Source: Thamnaconus septentrionalis (taxonomy: Eukaryota > Chordata > Actinopteri > Tetraodontiformes > Monacanthidae). From it: a DNA stretch of 64,000 bases. The notes beneath the pieces were generated by a model, which saw nothing but the letters and a program-made list of their open reading frames with translations, was not told where the DNA came from and did no database searches. The position numbers were made by a program, and so were the translations under genes. Below are positions 22,456-33,124 of this stretch, in pieces. Location: assembly GCA_009823395.1 (NCBI GenBank), contig CM020509.1, positions 20,454,501-20,518,500 on the forward strand, given 5' to 3'. Each line of letters starts with the position of its first letter. The stretch's first letter is position 1.

Positions 22456-23710
22456 CATGTTTCCACTCGCTCGGTACGGTACAGTGCGGTTAGTGCCCAT
22501 TTCCACTGCGGTTCCAAGGCTTACCATTTTGGTACCTGCTTCCTTGGGCTTCCAAGCGTGCTGAGCAGGGACCATAGAGGTGACAGAGCACAAAGCAGGG
22601 CACTGATTGGGTAAGAGTTTTGACAAACGCGGAGTCGGAGTCTTTCGCGAAACCAAAAACCGCCTTTTTTAAATGCCCCACGTATGGATTTAAATTATAT
22701 TAAAAACTGAAAATGAAAAACTGAAATGCTGATGAAACTGCACCGCGGGCGAACAAAGAGCTGCAGGCGTATCTGTTCTCGGTGGCCAAAGAAAACGCTC
22801 AAAGAGAGCTGGACAGACGGAGTGACACGCAACAAAAAAGTCTTCCTGGTTTCACAGTCGGTGGCCGAAGTACCCTGTCGGGAGAAATTTAAAAAACAAA
22901 TACTGGGCGAATGCCGAGCGACTACCAAGGCAACAAGGACTACAACGGTCGGAGTGGAACGAACAGAGAAAATGTTGGAGGTTTGTTCAGTCTACTGCGG
23001 ATGCAATGGACCACCGGTCCGGTGGGCAAGGGGAGGGAGATGACCTCGTCTCGGCCGGTGGACGACGAGAGAATAGTCGGCCACGGCAATATTTGCAAAA
23101 CATGTATGATGTCTGTGAGTGTACTGTGACCTCAAGCAACTTTAGTTTTAAGGCTATTTTCAACGTACAGCCACTGAATCATGTCGATAAACTGTTAGCC
23201 ACCACCGCTAACTCCATGCTCTGCTTGCGTGTTGTGTTCGCTGGCAGCGAAACGGACGAGGCAGTGAATCTGCCTCTTAAATGTCGCTCCTCATTGCGAT
23301 TTTCACGCCGCTAGCGTGTTAACGCCGGTCGAATGAAGCTGTTTTGTGGTTTGTGTGGAATTAAGTTGCACGGATATTCTCGTCTAATAATAAAAAACTC
23401 TGAGACTCAAGTGATCGTTTCAGCGTGTAACATTTTCTCTGCTAGGACAGTGTTTTGATACAAGTCAACAGTACTGAACAACCTCATTCCAAGCCCTATT
23501 AAAATGTCTTGCAAAAAACAAAGCATAAACACAGACAATACAAAAAGTAAATCCTATGGTTCTGGGGACACGGAAGGCACAAAGGTCCACCTTGCAGCCA
23601 TAACTCCGCCCACGCCCAGGCAGTAGCCAAGCCAGTGGAAACGGGTTCCAACCGAGCTGTACCGTACCGAGTAGGGCTAGCACCAACCATGTAGGGCCAG
23701 TGGAAACATG
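22456..23710 (+). mobile_element. PIF/Harbinger-type element carrying only a Myb-like frame
   Basis: Inverted ends: catgtttccact at 22456-22467 and its complement at 23699-23710. Subterminal ctcggtacggtacag at 22470-22484 pairs with ctgtaccgtaccgag at 23657-23671. Between them lies a decayed Myb/SANT-like DNA-binding frame and no transposase. Harbinger elements normally encode both, so this is a deletion derivative. Confidence 0.65.
22726..23110 (+). pseudogene. Harbinger Myb/SANT-like DNA-binding protein, frameshifted
   Basis: Pieces in different frames match the trihelix-like protein of Harbinger elements: VAEVPCREKFKKQILGE (helix with the CREK motif), NKDYNGRSGTNRE (the family's DYKDHNGRSGNNR region) and DAMDHRSGG (family D-A-ILGHRPA region). 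At least two frameshifts are needed to join them. This protein normally helps the transposase enter the nucleus and bind the ends. Confidence 0.6.
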
Positions 23711-23957
23711 ATGGCTACACAGATCATCGTCTGGAGAGAATAGAGGAGAAGCCACCTCGAGTCACAGAGGAGTGTGGTCGCGATGTAGCCTCTATTCACG
23801 TTTTTTCCTTCCTCTGCTCCTTTGGACCTGGGTTTTATTTTAAAAGTTTTAGTTACTGTAATAAATAATTCTAATTTACAACACTTTTTTCGACTCTGCT
23901 CACCCTGAATTGGTAAAAGAACCTCGTGTTTTCAGTCCGAGGCTCCTTTTCACCTCA

Positions 23958-24384
23958 TTTCCTGGTTGCTTCAGCGCCGTACCTTACTGCTGGCCAACCC
24001 CCAGAAGTGACTTTATAGCATCAAGCTAACCATTACTCAGCATTAACAGTCACATATTTTAACTGATTTTGGGAGTTTTGGATTAACATATATGGCATCG
24101 GATGTTCAATTAAAAAAACCCTACGGTAAAAACTTCATATTTTATGTGAAATTTAAATACTTAAATTTATATGTTGTGTCTTTGCAAGTAGATGCCGCCA
24201 TTTCAGCTGACTTCCCAGGATCCCAGGATGCTTTGCAGCAGCACGCAAAGCATCCTGGGATACGGGAGGCCGCAAAGGATGGTAGTGGTGCATCCTGCGA
24301 ATCGGCTAAAAGGAGGGCGCATTTGGAGCACCCTTCAATTTTTGGTGAATTGGGACAAGCGTTCGCGCAGTGCTATGATGCAAC
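23958..24384 (+). repeat. Dispersed repeat C, copy 1
   Basis: Shares about 350 bases with 58722-59080 in the same orientation (tttcctggttg, tatagcatcaagctaac, attttatgtgaaattt, gggcgcattt). Inside it a perfect stem-loop has 16-base arms (24221-24236 and 24245-24260) and an 8-base loop. The last 37 bases (24348-24384) match 59082-59118 only in inverted orientation. Confidence 0.7.
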
Positions 24385-24390
24385 AATTTG

Positions 24391-24665
24391 TTTGAAGAGA
24401 AGGAGGAGGATGAAGAGGAGAAGGAGCAGGAGGAAGAAGAAGAGGAGGAGAAGGAAAAGGAAGAAGAGAAGGAGGAGGAGAAAGAGCAGAAGGTGGAAGA
24501 AGAGAGGAAATAGCAAGGTGGAGGAGGAAGTAGAGAAGGGAAGGAATGAGAGGAGGAAGAGGAGGGGAGGAGAAGGGAGAGGGGGAGAAGGTTGAGAAGG
24601 TGAAAGATGAGGTGGAGGAGGAAGAGGAGGAGTAAGAGAGGAAGAAAAGGAGGAGGAGGAAGACA
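24391..24665 (+). repeat. Polypurine GGA/GAA tract
   Basis: About 275 bases nearly all G and A on the plus strand, directly after repeat C. Lys/Glu/Arg-rich and Ser/Leu-rich frames across it are composition artefacts. Confidence 0.85.
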
Positions 24666-25131
24666 CTCGATGACTAAACAATGCGCTGGTCGGAACAGGT
24701 GTACATCAAACGCCAGCGAACATGGACGCCGTTGCATGGTGTTGTTGCACCCTCTGTTGGCCATTCCAGGTAGTTCATGAAAGAACTTTGTCCACACAAG
24801 ACAGACCTGTGTGTCAAATTGCCTGATGGCTACATGTCGCTCCAGCCAACTTGCCTACTATGCACGTTTATTTTGAACAATAAACAGAAACCCGTCCTCA
24901 AGGACTTACCTCTGGTCATTATTACTAACGTAGATTCAACAGTACAACATTAAGTTATTTTCACGGGTAATTAGTAATTAATTTAACAATGTACTAGCCC
25001 TAACCCCCGCTCGACTTGTTGCAGATGCTAACGTCTCTACACAACACATCACACACAAGCTAACACATCAACCATGTGAATCCAAACGGTGGTTCAGCAG
25101 TTACTGAAGCCAGACATCACCATCAAATCCT
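24666..25131. other. Intergenic spacer downstream of lman2
   Basis: Nothing coding recognised. Confidence 0.4.
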
Positions 25132-25137
25132 TTTATT
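25132..25137 (-). terminator. lman2: Candidate lman2 polyadenylation signal
   Basis: AATAAA on the minus strand about 950 bases after the lman2 stop codon, and the first such hexamer seen downstream. It would give a 3' UTR of about 0.95 kb containing an AC-rich repeat (25886-25925). Confidence 0.35.
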
Positions 25138-26086
25138 TCTGTCGAGTCTCATCCAAAAAACAAAACAAAAAAAACAACCCATGTGGCTGAAACAAGTACC
25201 AGGCAACTTCAAGGACACAAGAAACCTGGAAAAAAAAACTGCGCAATCGAAAAGAAAAAAAACATAATGAGAATCAGCTGTCAAAGACACCGACAACGAA
25301 CATGACGTAGACTGATTATGTGCCTTGAACTCGTTCGTCCACAGACGGCGAGGTCAACCAATCTCCTCCTCCTCCTCTTATTCTTCCTCCCCCTCCTCAC
25401 ACCGAGCCAACACCCAGGTAGTTTTCAACAGATCAACATCAAAAAACAAAACAAAAAAACAAGGAAAAAAAAAAATAATCAAAAAGGCTCATTCTGAATG
25501 CAGCTCAACATTTTTTTTCCTGCATGGAAAAAAAACAAACAAATACCGCAAAACTAAAAAATGAAAAAAAAAACAAAAAAAAAAAACATTTGAAATAAAT
25601 CTGTCAGTCTAGTGGCACTGGAGCTGCTGAGGGCCAAAATCAGGATCGTGTTCTCCTTCACGCTCATTTGTTCTCTTCACCACCGGTGGAGCTGTTCTTC
25701 TTCAACTTCTGGTGTGTTTAGCCACTACATAACCTGATAAAACAGCCCTGGAAGACCCCAGAAAAAAGAAAAGAAAAGAAAAGAAAACAAAACAAAATCA
25801 TAGAAAGCAGAAAGTTCTGCAGCAGAGAAACAAAGACGGAGGAATTCAAAAATATGAAAATCTGATCAAACCCTGCAAATAAAACACACACGCACACACA
25901 CACACACACGCACACACACACACACGCGTACAATTTGGAGGAAAAATCAAACTAAACTTCCTCTGCTGGATGAGCTCCAACTGTCCATCCAGCCGCCCAG
26001 GAAACTGTCCATCACAGAGCGGGCTGCCCTCTTCCTCCCTCATCCCCCCACCCCTTCCTCCCCATAGCCCTCCTTCTCTGAGCCTC

Positions 26087-26247
26087 TCAGTAGAACCTCT
26101 TGTTCCTCTCCTGCCTCTTCTGGAAGACCACGGCTCCCACCACGGCGCACACCACGATGCCCAGCAGGCAGCAGAGCAGCAGCAGGAACACCTTCCAGCC
26201 AGTGAGGGGCGTCCCGCGGAAGTTCCCCGTCGGGTCGTCCACGTTGT
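26087..26247 (-). CDS. lman2: lman2 exon 8 (membrane anchor and tail)
   Basis: DNVDDPTGNFRGTPLTGW, a roughly 22-residue membrane segment (KVFLLLLCCLLGIVVCAVVG), and the cytosolic tail FQKRQERNKRFY before the stop at 26087-26089. The basic residues and terminal FY are transport signals in this family. Confidence 0.93.
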
Positions 26248-29200
26248 CTGGCCGGGAGGCGGGGCCGGAAGAGGGAGGGGGGCGAGGGGGAAAAGAGGCA
26301 CCACAATGTTACAACTGAATGAGGTTCATTGTGTCTTCATAAGATAGACCATAATTAGCATGGTATATGCTACTACCTTCGTCAAGGTACGAAGATAACA
26401 TGAAAGAAAAATGCTAATAATCATTTATATTATATTATATTATATTATGTTATATTATCAATATGTTTTGCCTCCCACCTTTGGGCGACTTGAGGAGGCT
26501 GACGCTAGGCTGGATCTTGGTCCAGTCCTCGCCCTCCTCCTCGGGGGAGTGTTCCACCATCAGCTGGTAGAGCTTCATCGAGATGATATCATGGTTATCT
26601 GGGCGTGGAGAGGGCGGAGAAATGTTTTTAGTTTGGTTGTCCAAATAAGAGTCCCATCAAATTGTGAACGCATACGCAAGAAAATGAAGGAGAAAAAAAA
26701 TTATATTTGGACGTGCTCGAAGAAGGAGAAGGAGAAGAGAAGAAGAAGAAGAAGAAGAAGACGAAGACGAAGACGAAGAAGAAGAAGACAAAGAAAGTTG
26801 GAGAGAGGAAGGAAATGTTCAGACGCGAGAAAGAAGGAGGGGTAAGAAGAAGAAGAAGAAGAAGAAGAAGTAGAAGACCTTTATTGATCCCACAATGGGG
26901 AAATTTGCATAATTATAGCAACAACAAAAAAGAAAAAAGAAAGGTCAAAAATTATATTAACTGAAGATATAGACAAAATTAAAATATTTGTAAGTATGTA
27001 CAGAAAAAAGCGAGATAAAAAAGCTTCAAAAGATATTTACATATTAAACGTTTGAATGTACATGTGCTACATGCTCTGCTAAATAGTTCCTATTGCAATC
27101 TACATGAGAAATTTACAGTTATTGTAGATTTTTTTTTTTTTTTTTTAATATCCTAGTGGATGGGATTTTACAAAGACAGGATGAACGACAGTAGGGGTGG
27201 GGGAGGGAGATAAAGCGGGAGGGGAAACCAAAAGTGGGGAAGGACAAAGTTGAGGGGGCTAACAGGCGAACCCGCTAACCGCTAACGGCGAACCCACCGG
27301 ACAGATCGCCCGTTGCTGCCGACGCCCCGAAGAAATATCCCGTCGGGAGGCGGACGCCTCCGATGTCGATGCACTCCTTCCACTCGTTCTTGCTGTCCAC
27401 GTCCACCATCACCTGCAGCAGCGGGCGGACACACACACACACACAGGTGGATTAAAGCCGTGCGTGGGAAGACGGGGGTGGCAGGGGGGGCGAGTGAGGG
27501 GGCGTGTCCACCTACGGTGAGCCGCTGCTTGGAGTAGCGCACGGCCAGGTAGGTGTCGTGCTGCCTGTTGCGGATCTCGGCCGAGCAGCCGCCCAGCTCC
27601 GACGAGCGGCCGTCCTTGCCGTGGTCGTACTGAACCGAGCCGTTGTTGACCATGGCCGAGATGTAGGGGAAGGAGCGCTGCACGGCGAGAGCAGAGGGAG
27701 GGGAGGACATAAATGAATTCATTTCAAAAAGAAAAAGAAGAAGAAAAAAAACACAGAGGAAGATTGAGCGACATCAAGCACCGATGCCGATTCTACGACA
27801 TTCATCAAGGAAATCGATGCTAATGGAATGGGAAGACATAAGCATAATATAACACTAACAACACGCGATATAATAATCACAACATAACATATACATATAT
27901 AATATTGTACTGAAGGCAGAACTCTGATTGCCTAGTTTTCAAAACTTAGGTTTTTTTTATATCTTGCTTTTTAAATTCACATGTCATTTTAATTTATCTT
28001 TATTTCATTTCTTTGGTTTGGTACTATTAAAGTGACCAGTCTCAAAACCACCCAAAGCTGCCGTGTGAAAGACAATTTTTTCCAAAGACAACGGACAACA
28101 AAACAAGGCCGGGAAAAATGATCACCAATACAACTTTGTCAACCTACAGAGACAAATGCATTTAAAAAAATAAAATAAAATAAATAAATAAATAAATAAA
28201 ATAAAAAATAACAGCAAAAAAAAGTTTGTGGAGGCTGAGGCTGTGCATGCGTTTGCGACGACATGCCGGTTCAACGTGAACAATTGATAGAAAAACACAC
28301 AGACATATACAGAAATAAAATGAAATTGAATTAGAATGAATGAATGAATAAATAAATAAATAAATAAATAAATATCTCCATGCCGGCGGTTCGGAGCGGA
28401 GCCGACACTCACGTCGGTGGCGTCATCGTTCGAGTAAGTATCTAAAAACACGGCCAGGCCGTGGAAGCGAGCGTAGTCGGAGGGGGCGGGCCCTGTGGTG
28501 GAAGACACGAGCGCGTCAGTGACACGGTCACGCGCACACACGCACACACAGACTTACATCCATCCCATGGAGGTCATTGCGGAAGGTATCCAAAAACATT
28601 GCCAAGCCAACAAACTGATCCTGGTTTCCAAACACAGGCCCTGGATGGAGGCAGAGATGAGGGTGAGACATGAGACGAGGGAGGGGGGGGGGGCGCGAGC
28701 ACCAGGCAGAGGACAGCGCGCGCACACACACACACACGCACAGGATGAGGCGCAGCGAACTACTACTATTATTATCATGATTACCATTATTGTTGATATT
28801 ATTATTATAAATATAATATATATAAGTATATTTTTATCAATGATATTGTATTATGTAGTGTTATTGTATTGCATAACACTTCAAACACCCTTATCCACAC
28901 TTGCCACTTTTTTCAACTTTTTGACTTGTATTTTTGAATATTTGCAAAACTTTATAAATTCTTCTTTTTTTTACACTTTGTTTATTCATTGCCAATATTT
29001 CACTGCCATGTAACGTGGCATGTGACAAGTAAAATCTTGGAATCTTACAGTGAGACACTCTGATCTACAAGATACATTTTTTTTTTTAAAATGTTCTTAT
29101 TTATTGGTGGTGCTGCACAATAACTCAGAGCTCAGCTTTTCATTTGTAATGATTAGGAGTGCAAAAAAAAAAAAAAAAAAAAAAAAGACAGGCTGCACTT

Positions 29201-30401
29201 ATGAAGGTCAAATCGTGCTCAGTGCCTGGTGTTCCGAGGACGACGGATTGGTGATCACCAATCCAGCAATACCATATCTGGCCAGCAGAGGGCAGAGTTG
29301 GTCTGAACTCAAGTGTCCCTCTGAACACGAGTTCATGAGATCATGGCTGCAAAATGTTGAAAAAAAATAAATATATAAAATAAAACACAAAAGTTCATGA
29401 ATTCTAAGAAATAATAAGGCTACAAAATCAGAGCAAAAAGAAAAACTGACCCGCTTATGTAACGTATGTGAGGTCCAGTCAGAGTGGGTTTATCTTACTG
29501 CAAACAGTGAAAGTGTCACTTAATAATTGTGTGCTGAGACGACGGTGAGGGGCAGGTGGCTGGCGCAGGTGACTTTAAGCTTGACTCAGTAATTTAGTAA
29601 TTTCACAGTGGGTTAAAAAAGAAAAAGAAAAGAAAGAAGCCATTTAGCATCATCAGCCTCCTGACGCGTCAGCCTGGGAGGTGAAGGTGGGGGGGAGAGG
29701 GGGGTGTTACCTGTTTGTAGCCGGTCCCTGGTATACCACACAGCGATGCCATCGCCATGGAGGTTCTTCTTGCCCGACCCGTGAACTTTGAACTGCACGT
29801 GTAACTCCCAGTCCTTCAGGTGACACGGCTGCAGGCCAGCCACACAAATAGTGATGAGGACACTACGGGTTTATAGTTGTATACGCACAAACACATACAT
29901 ACATACATTGCACTACACTGAACATTTCCACTCGACTTTCCTTTTGTGTTTCTTTTTATTTTACTATCACAGGGTATACATGTGTAGACTTGTATATATT
30001 TTTTATATTTAGGTGTATTAGACAGACTTGTATATATTTTATATTTATGTATTTTTTAGGTATATGTGCACATTTAAGGAATACTTGCATACACATATAT
30101 ATCTCTATATATATTTTATTTATATGTATACTATGTAGACTTGTATATCGACCCTTATTTTACTCCACCAAGTTGCACACGGTTTATAGTTTATTTATAC
30201 TTGCACATTGTTTACTTGTTTACCCTTACTTTTGACTTTTTCTGTTTGTTTTTGTTTGTTTTTTAACCTAAGTAGTAGAATAGAGAAAGAAGCGGAGTCA
30301 AATCCCTTGTTTGGAATGTACAAACTAGGTCAATAAAGCTGATTCTGATTCTGAAAAGGAATCGGGCTCCGTTCCTCGGCGCTTCGCGGTTACACATGCA
30401 C

Positions 30402-30460
<59 letters not shown>

Positions 30461-32188
30461 CGTTAACTCAGGATACAAGATATTTATTTTATAAATTTAT
30501 TTTGCACTGAGCCAGTTGCTCAAACAATAGGGCAGCTCGTGTGTGTGTGTGTGTGTGTGTGTTTGAGCTCTCTCGCACTCTGATACTAGATACTGACAAA
30601 TATAACTCACGCAAATATGATCCCATTTGTCGATCGCGGTCTTTTATTTTGAAAATGAACCGGATTCTCTCGTGTTTCTTCGAGTGACTTCCTGTCCAGC
30701 TCGGCGCCGGTCGCTTGCGGCTCACGCACAAAATAGACCGGAGGCCGAAGCGCCTGCTGCTCGGTGAGAGGCAGCCGTGGAGGTGGTCGCCGCTCCGCGC
30801 CCGGTGTGAACGACGCCACTGGTTAACAAGGGGCGGCAAAGGGAAGCAAGGCTCTGCGGTCTGAACCGTACGCAAGACACGGAGAAATAGAGGGAGTTGT
30901 CTGAATGGGTGAACAACAAAGCTGAGCAGAAGCGCTCGTCGACTGCCGCGGAGAAATGCGCGTGCGTCTGCTCTTGAACAGGAGGGCTGCGGCTCGCGCG
31001 ACGATTTTCGTCGTTGCGGCGCTTCTGCCTCCGATGTGCACCGGGCGTTAATCTTGCATTAAAAAAAAAATGAGTGCTGTTAAAAGGAGTTTGAGTTAAC
31101 GCGTTTTACTTCGACAGCCTCAATGTATACATTTATGTATACATACTAGGGCTGCAACTAAGGATTATTTTTGTTGTCGACTAATCTGTCCAATATTTTT
31201 TCCGATTAGTCACTTGATTTTCAACTTAACTTTCTTAAATCTTCACACCTGTGTTATACTGTTGTACTCTGACAGCATACGTTGTTTTTTTTTTTAAACA
31301 AATATATCAAAATAATGACACACAAAGCATTTATCTGTGACATAATTGTGATATTTTTCAACATAAAATATCATAGGTCGAGGTTAATTCCCGATTTAAA
31401 TGTTATATGCAATGTTGATCAATGCCCTAAATAACAGAGTTGATAAGTGACAGGTGAAAAGACTGGGATGCTCTCAGAACAATACTAGCGCACGGAAGTC
31501 AGTCAGGAATGTGCTGAACACATTACTGGATGGCTTTAAGAGTTGTTGCCTTGAACGTCTAATTGAATGTGATTTTAGAGAATGAATATGTGTGCAATAT
31601 ATAGCCAAAATTACACAAGTTCAATATGTTAAAATTGCTAAAACACCTGGAAATGATGCTCGTTTAACACTAAAACGCTCTCATACTTGTTCAGCACATC
31701 CTGACTGATTTTCGTGAACACATAATGATGGCAGAGCATTCAAGATCCTTATGTCATGAGACTGCTTACCATGGAGGTTAGTGCTAAAATGAGCAGGTGA
31801 CCCCACACTGAATGGTAGTTGTATGTGTTTGTGGGTGTTTGCTTGTTTTACGTGGTTTAAACTAGTGACTGTCTGTTGATTCGAACGCACAGTGTGGTCA
31901 TGAGGCCAACAGTTGTAAAGGGCCGTCAACAGACAAGAGACTGGAGGGTGACATTGTGTGTGTGTGTGTGTGTGTGTGTGTCTAGGTCTGGGCACCCTTT
32001 TCTCACCACGGTGTTCCAAATGGAGCCCTGCTTGCTCCTCTCGTCGGGGGTTAGGCGGACATAGGAGCCGGTCACCAGCGTGCTGCCCGCGAAGTCCCAC
32101 TGGCTGCCGACACCTGCAGCATCACGGAGGGAGAATGTTAACCATGGAGAGAATGTTGCAAAACGTGTGACAAGACACAACTAGTACC

Positions 32189-32232
<44 letters not shown>

Positions 32233-32269
32233 AGACGACAGGCAATAATAATAATACTAATAATAATAC

Positions 32270-32303
<34 letters not shown>

Positions 32304-33124
32304 GATTATAATGAAAACACGTCTGCACCATTATTATTCTACGTGTAAATCTGATGCAGCATATTCTTTTGTACATTCAAAACGCAGCCCACCCGGAAGT
32401 CAGTGTGGGCGATGTAAACGATGACACTGTGCACACAGTCACCAACTACCACAACACATTCTGCTCTCTCTCTCTCTTCTTTGTTTTACACTGAGTTTGT
32501 TTCACACCAACGTTTACTGTCATCATTACTGCCACCAGACAGACACACAGATCGTTGTACGTGGGAAGAATAGGAAACGGCGTCCCGGAAGTCAGGAAAC
32601 CAGCAGCAACAACAACACAGAATTCATTCGCTGGTGGTGACGTTTGGCAAGGAATTCACACACGAGCAAATTCGTGCATTTCACTCTGGTTCGGCGTGCC
32701 GTTAAATAATATCATGAGGCTCGAAACACGTACGTTCTCTGTCGGAACTATTTCTCTCATAACTTTTTGTCCGCAACATCCTCCGTACATTTAACCCAAC
32801 TGAAACCGTTAAAGACTTACAGAGTTGTTTTTTTGCAAGACTGTACTGGAACTCCACCAATCACACAATCATTGTGGCCTGGTGTGTTTTGCCCCTAATA
32901 GTTTGACGGACGGACGGAGGAGCGGCGTCCTCGGGCAGACTAGCTAGCGGTGCTAGCCAGGGTAACTCACCATGGTAGGGCTTCGTCAGAGAGTGGTCTC
33001 GCTTTAGGTGCTCCGTATTTCCGTCCGTCAGGTCGCTGCTAACCGCGCACAGCTCCAGCACCAGGAGCAACAGGAGTTCCAGGGGTGTACGACGAAGACC
33101 TCTGAGCTGAGCCATCCTGTCCAT
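26087..33124 (-). CDS. lman2: lman2: VIP36, L-type lectin cargo receptor
   Basis: A type I membrane lectin that binds high-mannose N-glycans on secretory glycoproteins and cycles between ER, cis-Golgi and the secretory pathway. Eight exon positions are present, with exon 4 in two versions; all junctions are GT-AG and in phase. The 339-residue product (4a form; 338 with 4b) compares with about 356 in human. It shows a signal peptide (1-30, leucine core), an L-type lectin domain with HGDGIAVWYT (sugar-binding Asp), FLDTxxND (Ca and sugar ligands), YDHGKDGR, TGDLSDNHD, paired Cys in GGCSAE and KECID, a TM segment (about 305-327) and tail KRQERNKRFY. LMAN2L is less likely because DGNTEHLKRDHSL, ISMKLYQLMVEH and the tail match LMAN2. 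The start chosen is at 33124; a second in-frame ATG is at 33115. Confidence 0.93.
26479..26598 (-). CDS. lman2: lman2 exon 7
   Basis: DNHDIISMKLYQLMVEHSPE, then the acidic stalk EEGEDWTKIQPSVSLLKSPK. Acceptor GCCCAG|ATAACC, donor CAAAG|GTGGGA. Confidence 0.93.
26700..27060 (-). mobile_element. LINE 3' end with GAA repeats in lman2 intron 6
   Basis: On the minus strand the sequence ends aatttccccattgtgggatc and aataaagg (26880-26904), a common fish LINE tail, and runs into TTC repeats (26845-26875 and 26706-26790 as GAA on the plus strand). No coding part remains. Confidence 0.6.
27298..27412 (-). CDS. lman2: lman2 exon 6
   Basis: VMVDVDSKNEWKECIDIGGV, then RLPTGYFFGASAATGDLS. Holds the second conserved Cys and the GDL loop that contacts mannose. 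Acceptor CTGCAG|GTGATG, donor TCCG|GTGGGT. Confidence 0.93.
27516..27677 (-). CDS. lman2: lman2 exon 5
   Basis: 54 codons, phase 0: RSFPYISAMVNNGSVQYDHG and onward to YLAVRYSKQRLT. Contains the YDHGKD sugar/Ca-binding motif, a possible N-glycosylation site (NNGS) and the first lectin-domain cysteine (GGCSAE). Donor CACC|GTAGGT. Confidence 0.93.
28155..28380 (+). repeat. AAAT repeats in the lman2 intron between exons 4b and 5
   Basis: Two aaataaataaat runs (28170-28205 and 28335-28372) flank AT-rich DNA. Confidence 0.8.
28413..28492 (-). CDS. lman2: lman2 exon 4b (alternative metal-binding loop)
   Basis: 80 bases: GPAPSDYARFHGLAVFLDTY followed by SNDDATD. Acceptor CACCACAG|GGCCCG, donor CGAC|GTGAGT. 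It has the same phases as 4a and about 13 identical residues in 27. The FHGLAVFLDTYSND half is the more VIP36-like. Using both 4a and 4b (163 bases) or neither would shift the frame, so they can only be alternatives. Confidence 0.82.
28558..28640 (-). CDS. lman2: lman2 exon 4a (alternative metal-binding loop)
   Basis: 83 bases: GPVFGNQDQFVGLAMFLDTF followed by RNDLHGMD. Acceptor ATCCAG|GGCCTG and a consensus donor GGAT|GTAAGT. It enters in phase 1 and leaves in phase 0. It keeps the FLDTxxND ligand residues. The first half (GPVFGN-D-FVGL) resembles the paralogue VIPL, and the loop has Phe where VIP36 usually has Tyr, as ERGIC-53 does (family comparisons from memory). Confidence 0.85.
28780..29050 (+). 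mobile_element. LINE 3' UTR fragment in lman2 intron 3
   Basis: Ends gtgacaagtaaaatcttgg and aatctt (29019-29045), a LINE-type tail. An AT-rich stretch precedes it, and a poly-A run (29163-29186) follows further on. Confidence 0.45.
29711..29828 (-). CDS. lman2: lman2 exon 3
   Basis: PCHLKDWELHVQFKVHGSGK, then KNLHGDGIAVWYTRDRLQT. Contains the sugar-binding Asp of HGDG. Acceptor CTGCAG|CCGTGT, donor AAACAG|GTAACA, 118 bases, ends in phase 1. Confidence 0.92.
29980..30356 (+). mobile_element. LINE 3' UTR fragment in lman2 intron 2
   Basis: Ends ggtcaataaagctgattctg and attctga (30330-30356), a common fish LINE tail with a GATTCT microsatellite end. No reverse transcriptase part present. A CA then TA microsatellite lies just beyond at 30403-30456. 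Confidence 0.6.
31148..31215 (+). mobile_element. hAT-type terminal fragment in lman2 intron 2
   Basis: tagggctgcaactaaggatt and following ttgtcgactaatctgtcc is a widespread fish repeat end (usual form agggctgcaactaacgatta). The other end was not found. Confidence 0.55.
32007..32113 (-). CDS. lman2: lman2 exon 2
   Basis: GVGSQWDFAGSTLVTGSYVR, then LTPDERSKQGSIWNTV. Acceptor CTGCAG|GTGTCG, donor ACCGTG|GTGAGA, 107 bases, phase 1 to 0. Confidence 0.92.
32195..32303 (+). repeat. ACT and AAT trinucleotide repeats in lman2 intron 1
   Basis: actactacta run (32203-32232) then aataataatac units (32247-32303). Confidence 0.9.
32971..33124 (-). CDS. lman2: lman2 exon 1 (signal peptide, lectin start)
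   Basis: Residues 1-51. The hydrophobic core LELLLLLVLELCAV is followed by SSDLTDGNTEHLKRDHSL, the start of the mature lectin. Donor CATG|GTGAGT leaves phase 1. Confidence 0.92.
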
